From positions 1-64,000 of the forward strand of contig NZ_JAGGJP010000009.1 of NCBI RefSeq assembly GCF_017872975.1: DNA of 64,000 bases. Reading direction: 5' to 3'. Made by a program: the position numbers and the translations under genes. The notes beneath the pieces are model-generated. The model was not told the origin of the DNA, made no database searches, and saw only the letters and a list, made by a program, of their open reading frames with translations. Positions 1 through 9,130 of this stretch are shown in pieces. This DNA comes from Rubellimicrobium aerolatum (GTDB lineage: Bacteria > Pseudomonadota > Alphaproteobacteria > Rhodobacterales > Rhodobacteraceae). Positions within the stretch are counted from its first letter, which is position 1, and each line of letters starts with the position of its first letter.

Positions 1-83
1 CCGGCCCGAGGCCCCCCCAGCTCCACCTCCATCACCTCCAAGGGCAACCCCGCCCCCACCGCAACCGCCGCCCGCGCCCGCAT
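1..83 (-). CDS. frmA: S-(hydroxymethyl)glutathione dehydrogenase / class III alcohol dehydrogenase, N-terminus only
   Basis: Only the first 27 or so codons lie in the window; the gene runs off the left edge on the minus strand. The start reads MRARAAVAVGAGLPLEVMEV and continues ELGGPRA, which closely matches the N-terminus of class III zinc alcohol dehydrogenases. These oxidise S-hydroxymethylglutathione with NAD in glutathione-dependent formaldehyde detoxification. I chose the ATG at 81-83 because a GGGGAGGGGG Shine-Dalgarno stretch lies just upstream; another ATG at 96-98 is in frame but less well placed. The zinc-binding residues fall outside the window, so the assignment rests on the N-terminal pattern alone. 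Confidence 0.72.
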   Translation of the reverse strand, partial: MRARAAVAVGAGLPLEVMEVELGGPRA

Positions 84-189
84 GGACCCCCTCCCCATGA
101 CCTCAATTCGAGACGGGACTTCACCATTCCGCGAGCGGATTGGCAACCGTGCGCTGGCGGGAGGCCCGGACTCGGGCTAGGCTGGGGGC

Positions 190-504
190 ATGACCCTGAT
201 CCGCTTCGCCTTCCCGCTCCTCGCGCTTGCCGCCCTGCCGGCCTGCGTCGTTCCGATCCCGGTGCCGCCCGGCACGCCCTTCGCTTTCGAGGTCGTTCTC
301 GACGAGGGCGACTCCTGTGGGGCGCGCAGCTTGCAGGACTACGTGGGCCAGGACGCGGACGTGGTGCGCGGCACGACGTTCCAGTCGCCCGTCCCCGTCC
401 GCGTGGTGGGGCCCGGCGCGACTTCGGCCGACGGGGTGAACCCGCAGCGGGTGACCTTCGTCACGGACGCGGCGGACAAGGTCGTCACCGTCGGCTGCGG
501 CTGA
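190..504 (+). CDS. I78-family peptidase inhibitor-like lipoprotein (first copy)
   Basis: A 104-residue secreted protein with an N-terminal hydrophobic helix ending in LPAC, a plausible lipobox that would anchor it in the outer membrane facing the periplasm. The mature part shows the I78 pattern: a conserved Cys-Gly near the start (DSCGARSLQDYVGQ, about residues 40-53), a central RVVGPG segment, an asparagine-proline-arginine turn (NPQRVTFVTD) and a terminal cysteine (VGCG). I78 proteins are small serine-protease inhibitors in which the two cysteines are usually disulfide-linked. The next gene is a paralogue with the same layout, so this is a tandem duplication. The protease target is unknown; inhibitor activity is inferred from family membership. 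Confidence 0.75.
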   Translation: MTLIRFAFPLLALAALPACVVPIPVPPGTPFAFEVVLDEGDSCGARSLQDYVGQDADVVRGTTFQSPVPVRVVGPGATSADGVNPQRVTFVTDAADKVVTVGCG

Positions 505-547
505 GGGCGGCTTGGCGGGGCCGCGCCCTGTGCTAGGATCACCGACC

Positions 548-898
548 ATGACCCATGCCCGACTCCTCGCCCCCGCCCTCGCCCTCATGTTCCTGTCCGC
601 CTGCGACGCCGGGCCCGGATCGGAGGTCGCGCCGTCGCCGGACGGCACGATCTCGGCCGGCGAGGCCCTGGGCGAGATGCCGCTTCCCGTCCTGCCGCCG
701 ATGGCGGCCGACACCTGCGGGGGCGGGGCTCTCGCCGGCTACATCGGCATGGAGGCCGGGTCGGTCGATCCCGCCCGCTTCGAGGCGCCGGTGCGGGTGA
801 TCCGGGCGGGCTCGGGACCCTTGCGGAACCGCGACCCGCGCCGCATCAACTTCGAGGTCGGCAGCATGAACGAGATCATCCGCGTCCGCTGCGGCTGA
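548..898 (+). CDS. I78-family peptidase inhibitor-like lipoprotein (second copy)
   Basis: A 116-residue paralogue of the preceding gene. The start at 548 gives MTHARLLAPALALMFLSAC, a clean lipoprotein signal peptide with LSAC lipobox; an upstream in-frame start at 512 would put 12 hydrophilic residues before it and is less likely. The mature domain repeats the family hallmarks: DTCGGGALAGYIGM, RVIRAG, a DPRRINFEV segment and the terminal RVRCG. A proline-rich spacer (about residues 25-55) separates lipid anchor and domain and is longer than in the first copy, so the domain may sit further from the membrane. The 43-bp gap to the first copy suggests they are co-transcribed. Expected role is periplasmic inhibition of serine proteases. 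Confidence 0.75.
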   Translation: MTHARLLAPALALMFLSACDAGPGSEVAPSPDGTISAGEALGEMPLPVLPPMAADTCGGGALAGYIGMEAGSVDPARFEAPVRVIRAGSGPLRNRDPRRINFEVGSMNEIIRVRCG

Positions 899-961
899 CG
901 CCGACCGGGGTTGCGCCGTTCGGCCTTGATTTGGGACGGGCGCGACCCCAGACTCCTGCCC

Positions 962-1312
962 ATGTCCGTCTTGCCGCCGATCCCCTTTCCGGGACCCGCC
1001 AACCCGGCCGCCCTGTCCCAGGTCGCCTTCCACCGCACCGAGCTGAGCCTGATCCTCGGCCTCTACGGTCGCAGGGTCGCGGCTGGCGAGTGGCGCGACT
1101 ACGGCATCGCGCATCTTCGGGACGCGGCCGTCTTCTCCATCTTCCGCCGCACGGCCGAGACGCCGCTCTACCGCATCGAGAAGCGCCCGGCGCTGAGGCT
1201 GCGTCAGGGGCAATACGCGGTGATCGGCGCCGAGGGGCAGGTGCTCCGGCGCGGGCACGACCTGGGGCAGGTGCTCCGGGTGCTGGAGCCGAAGCCTCGG
1301 GTCGTGGACTAG
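962..1312 (+). CDS. DUF2794 family protein
   Basis: A 116-residue soluble protein of unknown function that matches the small, strongly conserved alphaproteobacterial DUF2794 family. Recognisable segments are FHRTELSLILGLYGR (about 20-34), EWRDYGI, VFSIFRRTAETPLYRIEK and the closing GQVLRRGHDLGQVLRVLEPK. No catalytic motif, signal peptide or membrane helix is visible. I start at 962 (MSVLPPIPFPGPAN) rather than at the upstream in-frame 911 because the residues between are not family-like. The stop codon overlaps the stop of the convergent NlpC/P60 gene in a shared CTAG, so the two transcription units end directly against each other with no spacer for separate terminators. Confidence 0.8.
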   Translation: MSVLPPIPFPGPANPAALSQVAFHRTELSLILGLYGRRVAAGEWRDYGIAHLRDAAVFSIFRRTAETPLYRIEKRPALRLRQGQYAVIGAEGQVLRRGHDLGQVLRVLEPKPRVVD

Positions 1313-2132
1313 GCTCGGGGCCGCCGCCGGGCGATCACCTCGCTGTCGCCCTGCGCGGCGATGCGGCGCATGGCGTGGTCGGTCCCCTCGTAGGCCACGG
1401 CCATGTGGTGCGCGTTGGCGTGGATCAGCGTGCCCTCGTCCACCGCCATCGCGACGTGGCCCTTCCAGAACAGCAGATCGCCCCGCCGCGGGGGCTCGCC
1501 CTCCGGCACCTCCGCGCCCACGGCCTGCTGGAGGTCGCTGTCGCCGCCGCAGGCGATCCCGCAGGCCAGCAGCGCCGCCTGCACCAGCCCCGAGCAGTCG
1601 ATCCCCAGGACCGAGTTCCCGCCCCACAGGTAGGGAACCCCGAACAGGAGTTGCGCGACCGCCGCCGGGTCGGTGAAGGGGCGGTCCAGCGGGCGCAGGT
1701 GGGCTTTCGGGATGTAGCCCTCGGGCGTCTCCCAGAACCGCCGGCCCTCGGCCTCGACCGTCACCAGCGACCCGAAGGACAGGTGCCGCAGGTCCGGGCT
1801 CTTCATGTCGTCGTCGCGGTAGAGATGCGTGGCGGGCACGGCGACGCGGTGGGTGGGCGCGCGGGCGGGGGCGAGCGAGACGGCGGAGACGTAGCCGACG
1901 TAGCCGTCGCGCTGGGCCTCCACGAAGGCCACGCCGTTGCGGGTCTCGTAGACCGTCACCCCCTCGCCCCAGAGGAGCTGGCGGTCGCGCATCCCTCCGG
2001 GCGAGCCGTCGAGGTCGGCCACCGGGACGGCGACGCGGCGGGGCTCTCCGGCGACGTAGCGCTGGGCCGGCACGAGGCCGCGCAGGCGTTCCGCCGCAAC
2101 GCGACCGTTGGCGGGGGTCAGGCGGGGGTCGG

Positions 2133-2136
<4 letters not shown>
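1309..2136 (-). CDS. NlpC/P60 (C40) peptidase with N-terminal SH3-like domains
   Basis: A 275-residue protein of the cysteine-peptidase family that cleaves gamma-D-glutamyl-diamino-acid bonds in peptidoglycan stem peptides. The N-terminal half (about 25-145) looks like bacterial SH3-type modules (GEGVTVYETRNGVAFVEAQ; SFGSLVTVEAEGRRFWETPEGYI). The C-terminal half carries the catalytic core: PYLWGGNSVLGIDCSGLVQA with the nucleophilic Cys near 180, RRGDLLFWKGHVAM with the catalytic His, and a final IHANAHH. There is no signal peptide, which suggests cytoplasmic recycling of wall peptides. The GTG start overlaps the stop of the upstream aminopeptidase by 4 nt (GTGA), so the two are translationally coupled and probably act in sequence on peptides. 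Confidence 0.9.
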
Positions 2137-3515
<1,379 letters not shown>

Positions 3516-3655
3516 GGGCCTCGGGGGGCTGTGGGGGGACGGGGCGGGAGCCTAGCCGCGCGGGCGGGCGGGGCAAGGGGGTCCAGCGCGCCGTTGCGTC
3601 ACGCCGGATTTGATCTCATATGAACGGGATGCCGCGACGCGGCGACAGGAGACCC

Positions 3656-4303
3656 ATGATGACCGCACGGCCCCTGCCCGATTACCTCGTCCGCCGTTAC
3701 CAAGGCTGGCGGGCGACCACCTACGCCGGCAATCGCCCCTGGTACCGGCGGCTGGCCGAGGAGGGGCAGCGCCCCCGCGCGATGATCGTCGCCTGCTGCG
3801 ACAGCCGGGTGCACGTCGCCTCGATCTTCGGGGCCGATTCGGGCGAGTTCTTCATCCACCGCAACATCGCCAACCTGATCCCGCCCTTCGCGCCGGACGG
3901 GGACCACCATGGCACCTCGGCCGCCGTGGAATACGCGGTGAACGCGCTGCGGGTCGCCCATGTCATCGTCATGGGCCATTCGCAGTGCGGCGGCGTGAAG
4001 GGCTGCTACGACATGTGCGCGGGCCACGCGCCGGAACTGCTGGAGGCCACGAGCTTCGTCGGGCGCTGGATGGAGATCCTGCGGCCGGGCTTCGAGGCGC
4101 TGCCGCCGGGCGACGACGAGGCCCGAGTGCGGGCGCTGGAGAAGCTGTCGGTGAAGGTGTCGCTGGAGAACCTGCTGACATTCCCCTTCGTGAAGGCGGC
4201 GGTGGAGGACGAGCGACTGACGCTCCACGGGCTCTGGAACGACATCGGCGAGGGCACGCTGGAGGCCTGGGACGAGGCGCGGGACGAGTTCGTGGGGATC
4301 TGA
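3656..4303 (+). CDS. Beta-class carbonic anhydrase
   Basis: A 215-residue enzyme interconverting CO2 and bicarbonate. The zinc site is intact: the Cys-x-Asp-x-Arg dyad in VACCDSRVHVASIFG (about residues 39-53) and the His-x-x-Cys pair in VIVMGHSQCGGVKGC (about 100-115). SAAVEYAV and FFIHRNIANL are typical of bacterial beta-CAs. I start at 3656 (MMTARPLPDYL) because an AGGAG at 3647-3651 is correctly spaced; ATG 3659 is equally possible, and an upstream in-frame ATG at 3620 lacks such a site. The stop is followed directly by the left end of a 0.7-kb repeat. No signal peptide, so cytoplasmic bicarbonate supply or pH control is expected. Confidence 0.93.
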   Translation: MMTARPLPDYLVRRYQGWRATTYAGNRPWYRRLAEEGQRPRAMIVACCDSRVHVASIFGADSGEFFIHRNIANLIPPFAPDGDHHGTSAAVEYAVNALRVAHVIVMGHSQCGGVKGCYDMCAGHAPELLEATSFVGRWMEILRPGFEALPPGDDEARVRALEKLSVKVSLENLLTFPFVKAAVEDERLTLHGLWNDIGEGTLEAWDEARDEFVGI

Positions 4304-4997
4304 AGGGGCTCTGCCCCTCGCCGCTGGCGCGGCTCACCCCGGGATGCTTGGAGCCAAAGAAGGGGGGTCTCGGACAGACTAAATCCCCGCGAAGCCTCCG
4401 GGTTCACTCCCGGGCTCGCGGGGACCAGGGGCGCGCGCGAGCGGGAGCACCGGCCGCCATTGGGCGGGCTGGGTCTCAGTGGCATCGAGGGAGAACGCCC
4501 GTGGGGCGCCTCGGCCTCCCTGGCCGGGTATCTGGCCGCTCCTGGCCCATCGCGTGTGTCTCGCGCCACCCCTGTCACGGGTGGCTCGCTCTTTGTCCCT
4601 CGTCTCTCCTTTCCGCCCCCCGCCGTCGGTGCCGGCCGGCCGCCCCTGCGGGAGGGCCGGGCCGTGCGGCGGGGGAGCCGCTGCGTGTGTGCGAGGGAGA
4701 GAATCGCACGGAAGCGTTAACCCGGAGTGTAAGCAACGAACGGTCGGGCGCGATCCGCGCAACACCCCGAGGGGCCGTGCCAAGCGCGCGAAGGTGAGTC
4801 GGAACGGGGCGACGCCCCAGCGCGGGAATGGATGCGGGACGGGCCGCCCGCTCCACCGGCGCGGCCGTGGCGGGCGGAGGCCCGCCCTGCAGGGGATGCA
4901 CGGGGCCGCACCGGGCGCGCGCCGCGCCGCCGCGTGCCTTGGCCTTCTTTGGCTCCAAATATCCCGGGGGGAGCGAAGCGGGGGGCAGAGCCCCCCT
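4304..4997. repeat. Composite dispersed repeat, copy A, with inverted-repeat ends
   Basis: A non-coding 694-bp element filling the gap between the convergent 3' ends of the carbonic anhydrase gene and uvrC. Its left end (4304-4362) is an imperfect inverted copy of its right end (4944-4997), sharing GGAGCCAAAGAAG/CTTCTTTGGCTCC, CCCGGG and GGGGCTCTGCCCC-type palindromes. The core 4363-4559 is almost identical to 61722-61920 in copy B and can form a long hairpin (4382-4420, CCCCGCGA pairing with TCGCGGGG). A second conserved block (4686-4770) contains GTTAAC and GCAACGAACG and recurs alone near 17690-17787. The middle stretches (4560-4685, 4771-4940) are diverged GC-rich sequence. No reading frame here looks protein-coding. 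Confidence 0.85.
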
Positions 4998-5023
4998 CGG
5001 CGGTGGACGCGGGGGGCCGCGTC

Positions 5024-6898
5024 TCAGCCTTTCTCGTGGAAGTATCCATAGATCGCTTCGGCCAACTGGTCCGACACGCCGGGCACCGCCTTGAGGTCGA
5101 GAAGCGCCGCGCGGCTCACGGCCTTGGCGCTGCCGAAGTGCTGGAGCAGAGCGCGCTTGCGGCCGGGGCCGACGCCGGGGATCTCGTCCAGGGGGTTGGC
5201 GAGGAGGGACTTGGCGCGCTTGGCGCGGTGGGTGCCGATGGCGAAGCGGTGCGCCTCGTCCCGCAGGCGCTGGACGAAGTAGAGCACCGGGTCGTTGTGC
5301 GGCAGCGCCATGGGACGGCGGCCGACGCGCCAGAACTCCTCCTTGCCGAGGTCGCGGTCGATGCCCTTGGCGACGCCGATCATCGGGATGTCGTGGACGC
5401 CCATCTCGGCCATGACCTCGTGGACCGCCGAGACCTGCCCCTGCCCGCCGTCGATGAGGAGGAGGTCGGGCCAGGCGGGCGACTCGCGATCGGGGTCCTC
5501 CTTGAGGAGGCGGGTGAAGCGGCGGGTGAGGACCTCCTTCATCATGCCGAAGTCGTCGCCGGGCTTGGCCGTCTCGATGTTGAACTTGCGGTACTGGCCC
5601 TTCTCGAACCCGTCCGGGCCGGAGACGATGAAGGCGCCGATCGCGTTGGTGCCCATGATGTGGGAGTTGTCGTAGACCTCGATCCGGCGCGGGGGGGCGG
5701 GGAGCTCGAACTTCTCGGCCAGGCCATCGAGGAGCCTGCCTTGCGTGGCGCTCTCGCTCATGCGGCGGGCGAGGGATTCGCGGGCGTTCCGCAGCGCGCC
5801 CTCGACCAGCTCGGCCTTCTCGCCGCGCTGGGGCACGGCGATGTCGATGCGGCGGCGGGCCTTTTCCGACAGGGCGGCCATCAGCACCTCAGGGTCGTCC
5901 ACGCCAGCCGATGCGAGGATCAGCGGCGGCGGGTCGCGGTCGGAATAGAACTGGCCCAGGAAGGCCTGCATGACCTCGGCCGGGTCGTCGTCTCCCGCAA
6001 GGCGCGGATAGAAGTCGTGGTTGCCCCAGTTCTGGTTGGCGCGGATGAAGAACACCTGCACGCAGGCCTGCCCGCCCTCCATGTGGAGCGCGACGATATC
6101 GGCCTCCGCCACCGTGCGGGGGTTGATGCCCTGCGCGGTCTGCACGGCGGTCAGGGCCTTGATGCGGTCGCGCAGCGCGGCGGCGCGCTCGAACTCCATG
6201 GCCTCGGCGGCGTCCTGCATCTGGCGGGCGAGCGTTTCCTGCACCTTGGTCGTCTTGCCGGACAGGAAGCGGGCGGCGTCGTGGACCGAGTCGGCGTAGT
6301 CGTCCTCGGAGATGAGGTTCACGCAAGGGGCGGAGCAGCGCTTGATCTGGTGGAGGAGGCAGGGCCGCGTGCGCGAGGAGAACACGGCGTCCGTGCAGGA
6401 GCGCAGCAGGAACGCCTTCTGGAGCTGGTTCAGCGTGCGGTTCACCGCGCCGGCGCTGGCGAAGGGGCCGAAGTAGTCGCCCTTGTCGGTGCGCGCGCCC
6501 CGGTGCTTGCGGACCTGGGGGTAGCGGTGGGCCGAGATGATGATGTTGGGGAACGACTTGTCGTCGCGCAGCAGCACGTTGTAGCGGGGCTTGAGCTGCT
6601 TGATGAGGTTCTGCTCCAGCAGCAGCGCCTCGGTTTCCGTGCGCGTCGTCAGGAACATCATCGACGCGGTTTCCCGGATCATCCGACTGATGCGCGCCGA
6701 GTGGCCCGAGGGGCGCGCGTAGTTCGACACCCGCGCCTTCAGGTTCTTGGCCTTGCCGACGTAGAGGACGCGGTTCTGCTCGTCGAGCATCCGGTAGACG
6801 CCGGGCGAGGCGTCGAGCTGGCGCAGGTAGGCCGCGATGCGCTCGGGACCGCGGAGCGCGCTTTCGGGGGATTCGGAAGGGAGGAGGTCGTCGGGCAT
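5024..6898 (-). CDS. uvrC: UvrABC excinuclease subunit C
   Basis: A 624-residue UvrC, full length for the family. It makes both incisions around a DNA lesion once UvrB is loaded. Visible domains in order: the GIY-YIG nuclease for the 3' cut ([20 protein letters not shown], about residues 33-52), a Cys-rich linker ([14 protein letters not shown]), the UVR motif that contacts UvrB ([20 protein letters not shown], about 208-227), the RNase H-like domain for the 5' cut ([31 protein letters not shown]), and two C-terminal helix-hairpin-helix motifs ([34 protein letters not shown]). The 260-bp region upstream carries two perfect DnaA boxes, so its transcription may be tied to DnaA. Its 3' end faces repeat copy A. 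Confidence 0.97.
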   Translation of the reverse strand: MPDDLLPSESPESALRGPERIAAYLRQLDASPGVYRMLDEQNRVLYVGKAKNLKARVSNYARPSGHSARISRMIRETASMMFLTTRTETEALLLEQNLIKQLKPRYNVLLRDDKSFPNIIISAHRYPQVRKHRGARTDKGDYFGPFASAGAVNRTLNQLQKAFLLRSCTDAVFSSRTRPCLLHQIKRCSAPCVNLISEDDYADSVHDAARFLSGKTTKVQETLARQMQDAAEAMEFERAAALRDRIKALTAVQTAQGINPRTVAEADIVALHMEGGQACVQVFFIRANQNWGNHDFYPRLAGDDDPAEVMQAFLGQFYSDRDPPPLILASAGVDDPEVLMAALSEKARRRIDIAVPQRGEKAELVEGALRNARESLARRMSESATQGRLLDGLAEKFELPAPPRRIEVYDNSHIMGTNAIGAFIVSGPDGFEKGQYRKFNIETAKPGDDFGMMKEVLTRRFTRLLKEDPDRESPAWPDLLLIDGGQGQVSAVHEVMAEMGVHDIPMIGVAKGIDRDLGKEEFWRVGRRPMALPHNDPVLYFVQRLRDEAHRFAIGTHRAKRAKSLLANPLDEIPGVGPGRKRALLQHFGSAKAVSRAALLDLKAVPGVSDQLAEAIYGYFHEKG

Positions 6899-7158
6899 GG
6901 GCGTCGGCCTGGGGGATCGGGAGGGGTATCTAGCGCGATGGATGGGGATGGAACAACGGGGGCTGTGGATAAGTCGGGGGACGGATCGCGGAAGGGTGAA
7001 TCGGGGGGCTGGCCTCGCGGCGGCGCGGCGTGAAGGTCGGCCCGCAAGCTACGGAATTGATGTTGCTCGGGTTTTCCTGCGGCGGCGCGGCATCGACCCC
7101 TTGGGGCGAGTCCCCCACAGGCCCCGGTGGAGAATCTGTGGATAACTGGGGATAACCC
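6899..7158 (-). promoter_or_regulatory. uvrC upstream region with two perfect DnaA boxes
   Basis: This intergenic region contains TGTGGATAA at 6964-6972 and again at 7137-7145. Each is an exact match to the DnaA box TTATCCACA read on the minus strand, and both have the same orientation, 173 bp apart. The second is followed by GGGGATAACCCC (7148-7159), and an AT-richer patch lies around 7050-7078. In E. coli DnaA acts as a transcription factor at some repair genes, so DnaA control of uvrC is a reasonable inference. An origin of replication would need more boxes and a clear unwinding element, which I do not see. Confidence 0.5.
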
Positions 7159-7947
7159 CTATTCCACCCCCAGGACGTCCGGGGTCTTCCAGCCGAGGTG
7201 CTGGCCGCCATCCACGCAGAGGAGCTGGCCGGTGACCGCCTTGGCGTCGAGGAGGTAGGCCAAGGCCGCCGCGATGTCCTCGGGGTCGGAGCCGCGTTCG
7301 AGGACGGTGCTGGCGCGCTGGCGGGCGAAGTGGGCCTCGCTCTGGCGCGCGCCCCGGAGGGTGGGGCCGGGGCCGATGGCGTTGACGCGGACGCGGGGGG
7401 CGAGGGCCTGGGCCGCCGTCCGGGTGAGGGTCCAGAGGGCGGACTTGGCGAGGGTGTAGGTCATGAACTCGGGCGTCGGCTTGCGGACGCGCTGGTCGAT
7501 CATGTTGACGACGAGGGCCTGGGCGACGGGCTCTCCGTTGAAGTCTCTGAGGGGGTCGGGGGCCTGGGCGGCGAGTGCCTGGGTCAGCAGGAAAGGGGCG
7601 CGGAGGTTGGAGCCGAAGTGGCGGTCCCAGCTTTCGCGCGTGGCGGTGGCGAGGTTGTCGTAGTCGAAGATCGAGGCGTTGTTGACGAGGGTGGTGATGG
7701 GGCTGCCCAGAGCGGCGGCGGCGCGGGGGAGGAGCGCGGCGGCCTGGGATTCGTCGAGGAGGTCGGCCTGAAGCGCCATGGCGCGGCGGCCCTTGGCCTC
7801 GATCTCGCGGACGACCTGTTCGGCGGCCTCGCGGGAGCCGTTGTAGTGGACGGCGACGTCGTGGCCCCGGTCGGCGAGGGTCAGGGCCATGGCGCGGCCG
7901 AGCCGGGCGGCGGCGCCGGTGACGAGGGCGATCCTGGGGGCGGTCAC
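7159..7947 (-). CDS. SDR family oxidoreductase, pteridine-reductase-like
   Basis: A 262-residue short-chain dehydrogenase. It has the Rossmann nucleotide-binding start (RIALVTGAAARLGRAMALTL, Gly-rich turn near residues 10-17), followed by DVAVHYNGSREAAEQV, which is typical of NADPH-preferring pteridine reductase/FolM-like members. LVNNASIFDYDNL and the active-site pattern TYTLAKSALWTLTRTAA (Tyr-x-x-x-Lys) are intact. The substrate cannot be fixed from sequence; dihydropteridine or a ketone is most likely. The GTG start overlaps the stop of the small zinc-ribbon gene upstream by 4 nt (GTGA). With the S49 peptidase this forms a three-gene, translationally coupled operon. Confidence 0.85.
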   Translation of the reverse strand: MTAPRIALVTGAAARLGRAMALTLADRGHDVAVHYNGSREAAEQVVREIEAKGRRAMALQADLLDESQAAALLPRAAAALGSPITTLVNNASIFDYDNLATATRESWDRHFGSNLRAPFLLTQALAAQAPDPLRDFNGEPVAQALVVNMIDQRVRKPTPEFMTYTLAKSALWTLTRTAAQALAPRVRVNAIGPGPTLRGARQSEAHFARQRASTVLERGSDPEDIAAALAYLLDAKAVTGQLLCVDGGQHLGWKTPDVLGVE

Positions 7948-8108
7948 GTCTTCGCCCCGCAGGCGCAGCGGTCCTTGCCGATCCGGGGACGGCCGCAGGC
8001 GGGGCAGAAGCGGGCGGCCTTGCGGGGCTTGGGCTTGCGGAAGCGGCCCCAGATGGCGATGCCGACCATGAACAGGAGGAAGAGGATCGAGGCCTTGATG
8101 AGGATCAC
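7944..8108 (-). CDS. Small membrane protein with C-terminal zinc ribbon
   Basis: A 54-residue protein, too short for many gene finders but well supported by context. It begins with a single membrane helix (ILIKASILFLLFMVGIAIWG, residues 2-21), then a basic linker (RFRKPKPRKAARF) and a Cys-rich tail, CPACGRPRIGKDRCACG, whose four cysteines could bind one zinc ion. Its GTG start overlaps the stop of the S49 peptidase gene by 4 nt, and its stop overlaps the start of the SDR gene by 4 nt. This double coupling shows it is translated as part of the operon. The function is unknown; tethering or assisting the adjacent S49 peptidase at the membrane is a guess. Confidence 0.8.
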   Translation of the reverse strand: MILIKASILFLLFMVGIAIWGRFRKPKPRKAARFCPACGRPRIGKDRCACGAKT

Positions 8109-8902
8109 AGGCCGAACCGGGCGAAGGCCGCCCGCTCCTCCAGCGTGGCGGCCATGTCCTCGGCGACCTGGAGGCCGAAGCGGGACAGGAAGGGGCGGCG
8201 GGGGCCGTAGCGGCGGAAGCGGACCTTGTCGCCGAAGCGGGCGCGCAGGGTGGGGACCATGTGGCCGATTCCGTCGGCGAGCCCTTGGGTCACGGCGCGC
8301 TGGCCGATCCAGACCTCGCCGGTGAAGAGGTCGGGGTTGTCGGCGAGGCGCGGGCCGCGCCGGGCGCGGACATGGGCGATGAACACGTCGTGGAGCTGGG
8401 ACAGCCAGCGGTTCAGGCGCTCGATGTCCTCGGGCTTCTCGGGGCGGAAGGGGTCGAGGAGGGACTTGGAGCGGCCGGCGGTGTGGACGCGGCGCTCCAC
8501 CCCCAGGCGGGAGATGAGGTCCTGGAAGCCGAAGCCCGACGAGATGACGCCGATGGAGCCCAGCATGGAGCCGGGGTCGCAGAGGATCTCGTCGGCGGCG
8601 GTGGCGAGCCAGTAGCCGCCCGAGGCCGCCACGTCCTCGACGAAGGCCAGCACCGGAACCTTCTTCTCCTCGGCCAGCCGCCGGATGCGGGCGGCGATGA
8701 GCGAGGACTGCACCGCCGAGCCGCCGGGCGAGTTGACCTGGAGGGCGACGGCGACGGGCCTCGACTTGAACGCCGCCTCGATCGCCGGGGCGAGGGTGGC
8801 GTCGGTCAGCGACCGCGCGCCCATGCCGATGGGGCCCTGGAGGCGGAGGACCGACACCGTGGGGTGGCGCGGGCGGAGGCGGAGGAGGTCGGGGAGTTGC
8901 AT
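8105..8902 (-). CDS. S49 family serine peptidase (SohB/SppA-like)
   Basis: A 265-residue signal-peptide-peptidase-type protease using a Ser/Lys dyad. Recognisable segments are VALQVNSPGGSAVQSSLIAA (about 60-79), FVEDVAASGGYWLA (about 96-109) and the nucleophile loop DPGSMLGSIGVISSGFGF (about 117-134), then the Lys-containing GRSKSLLDPF. It is shorter than E. coli SppA (618 residues) and comparable to single-domain SohB-like proteins, but it has no obvious N-terminal membrane helix. The small membrane protein encoded next could compensate for that. I start at 8902 (MQLPDLLRLRPRHPTV); upstream residues are low-complexity and overlap the 9035-9089 hairpin repeat. Confidence 0.9.
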   Translation of the reverse strand: MQLPDLLRLRPRHPTVSVLRLQGPIGMGARSLTDATLAPAIEAAFKSRPVAVALQVNSPGGSAVQSSLIAARIRRLAEEKKVPVLAFVEDVAASGGYWLATAADEILCDPGSMLGSIGVISSGFGFQDLISRLGVERRVHTAGRSKSLLDPFRPEKPEDIERLNRWLSQLHDVFIAHVRARRGPRLADNPDLFTGEVWIGQRAVTQGLADGIGHMVPTLRARFGDKVRFRRYGPRRPFLSRFGLQVAEDMAATLEERAAFARFGL

Positions 8903-9034
8903 GATCCGCAGGTAAGGCCGTGGGGGGCGTCCCGCAAGGCGCAAGGTGGGGTGGAGGCCCGGCCTGCGGGGCGGCCCCGTTCGGAGAAAGGGGCGCCCGG
9001 GCCACGGACCGGGGCGCCCGGCCCGGCGGTCGCT

Positions 9035-9089
9035 TGCGTATTTGGGGCCAAGTTGATGAGGCTGCCCTTCAACTTGGCCCAAATACGCA
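9035..9089. repeat. Paired repeat arms forming a strong hairpin, probable terminator
   Basis: TGCGTATTTGGGGCCAAGTT at 9035 and its inverse near 9069-9089 form a stem of about 21 bp with one bulged G and a 12-nt loop. The hairpin lies 42 bp beyond the stop of the ABC permease gene on the minus strand and upstream of the S49 gene, where a terminator would be expected. No U-tract follows, so rho-independent activity is uncertain. The same arm occurs singly at 18349-18370 and 59271-59322, and related arms bound the two 0.7-kb repeats, so this belongs to a dispersed family. Confidence 0.7.
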
Positions 9090-9130
9090 TCTTGCGACCG
9101 TCCCACCCGCGTCGCGGCGTCCGGACCGCC

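Noticed and set aside
1-180. Plus-strand open frame from the window edge to 180
   Set aside because: Composition is unlike a protein, while the opposite strand reads the conserved N-terminus of class III alcohol dehydrogenase.
4379-4783. Protein-coding gene in the composite repeat, with C-terminus shared with copy B
   Set aside because: The DNA itself is almost identical there, so conserved translation proves nothing; frames diverge outside the core and no ribosome site is present.
6899-7158. Chromosomal origin of replication
   Set aside because: Only two DnaA boxes and no clear AT-rich unwinding region or origin-linked genes; kept only as a regulatory candidate.
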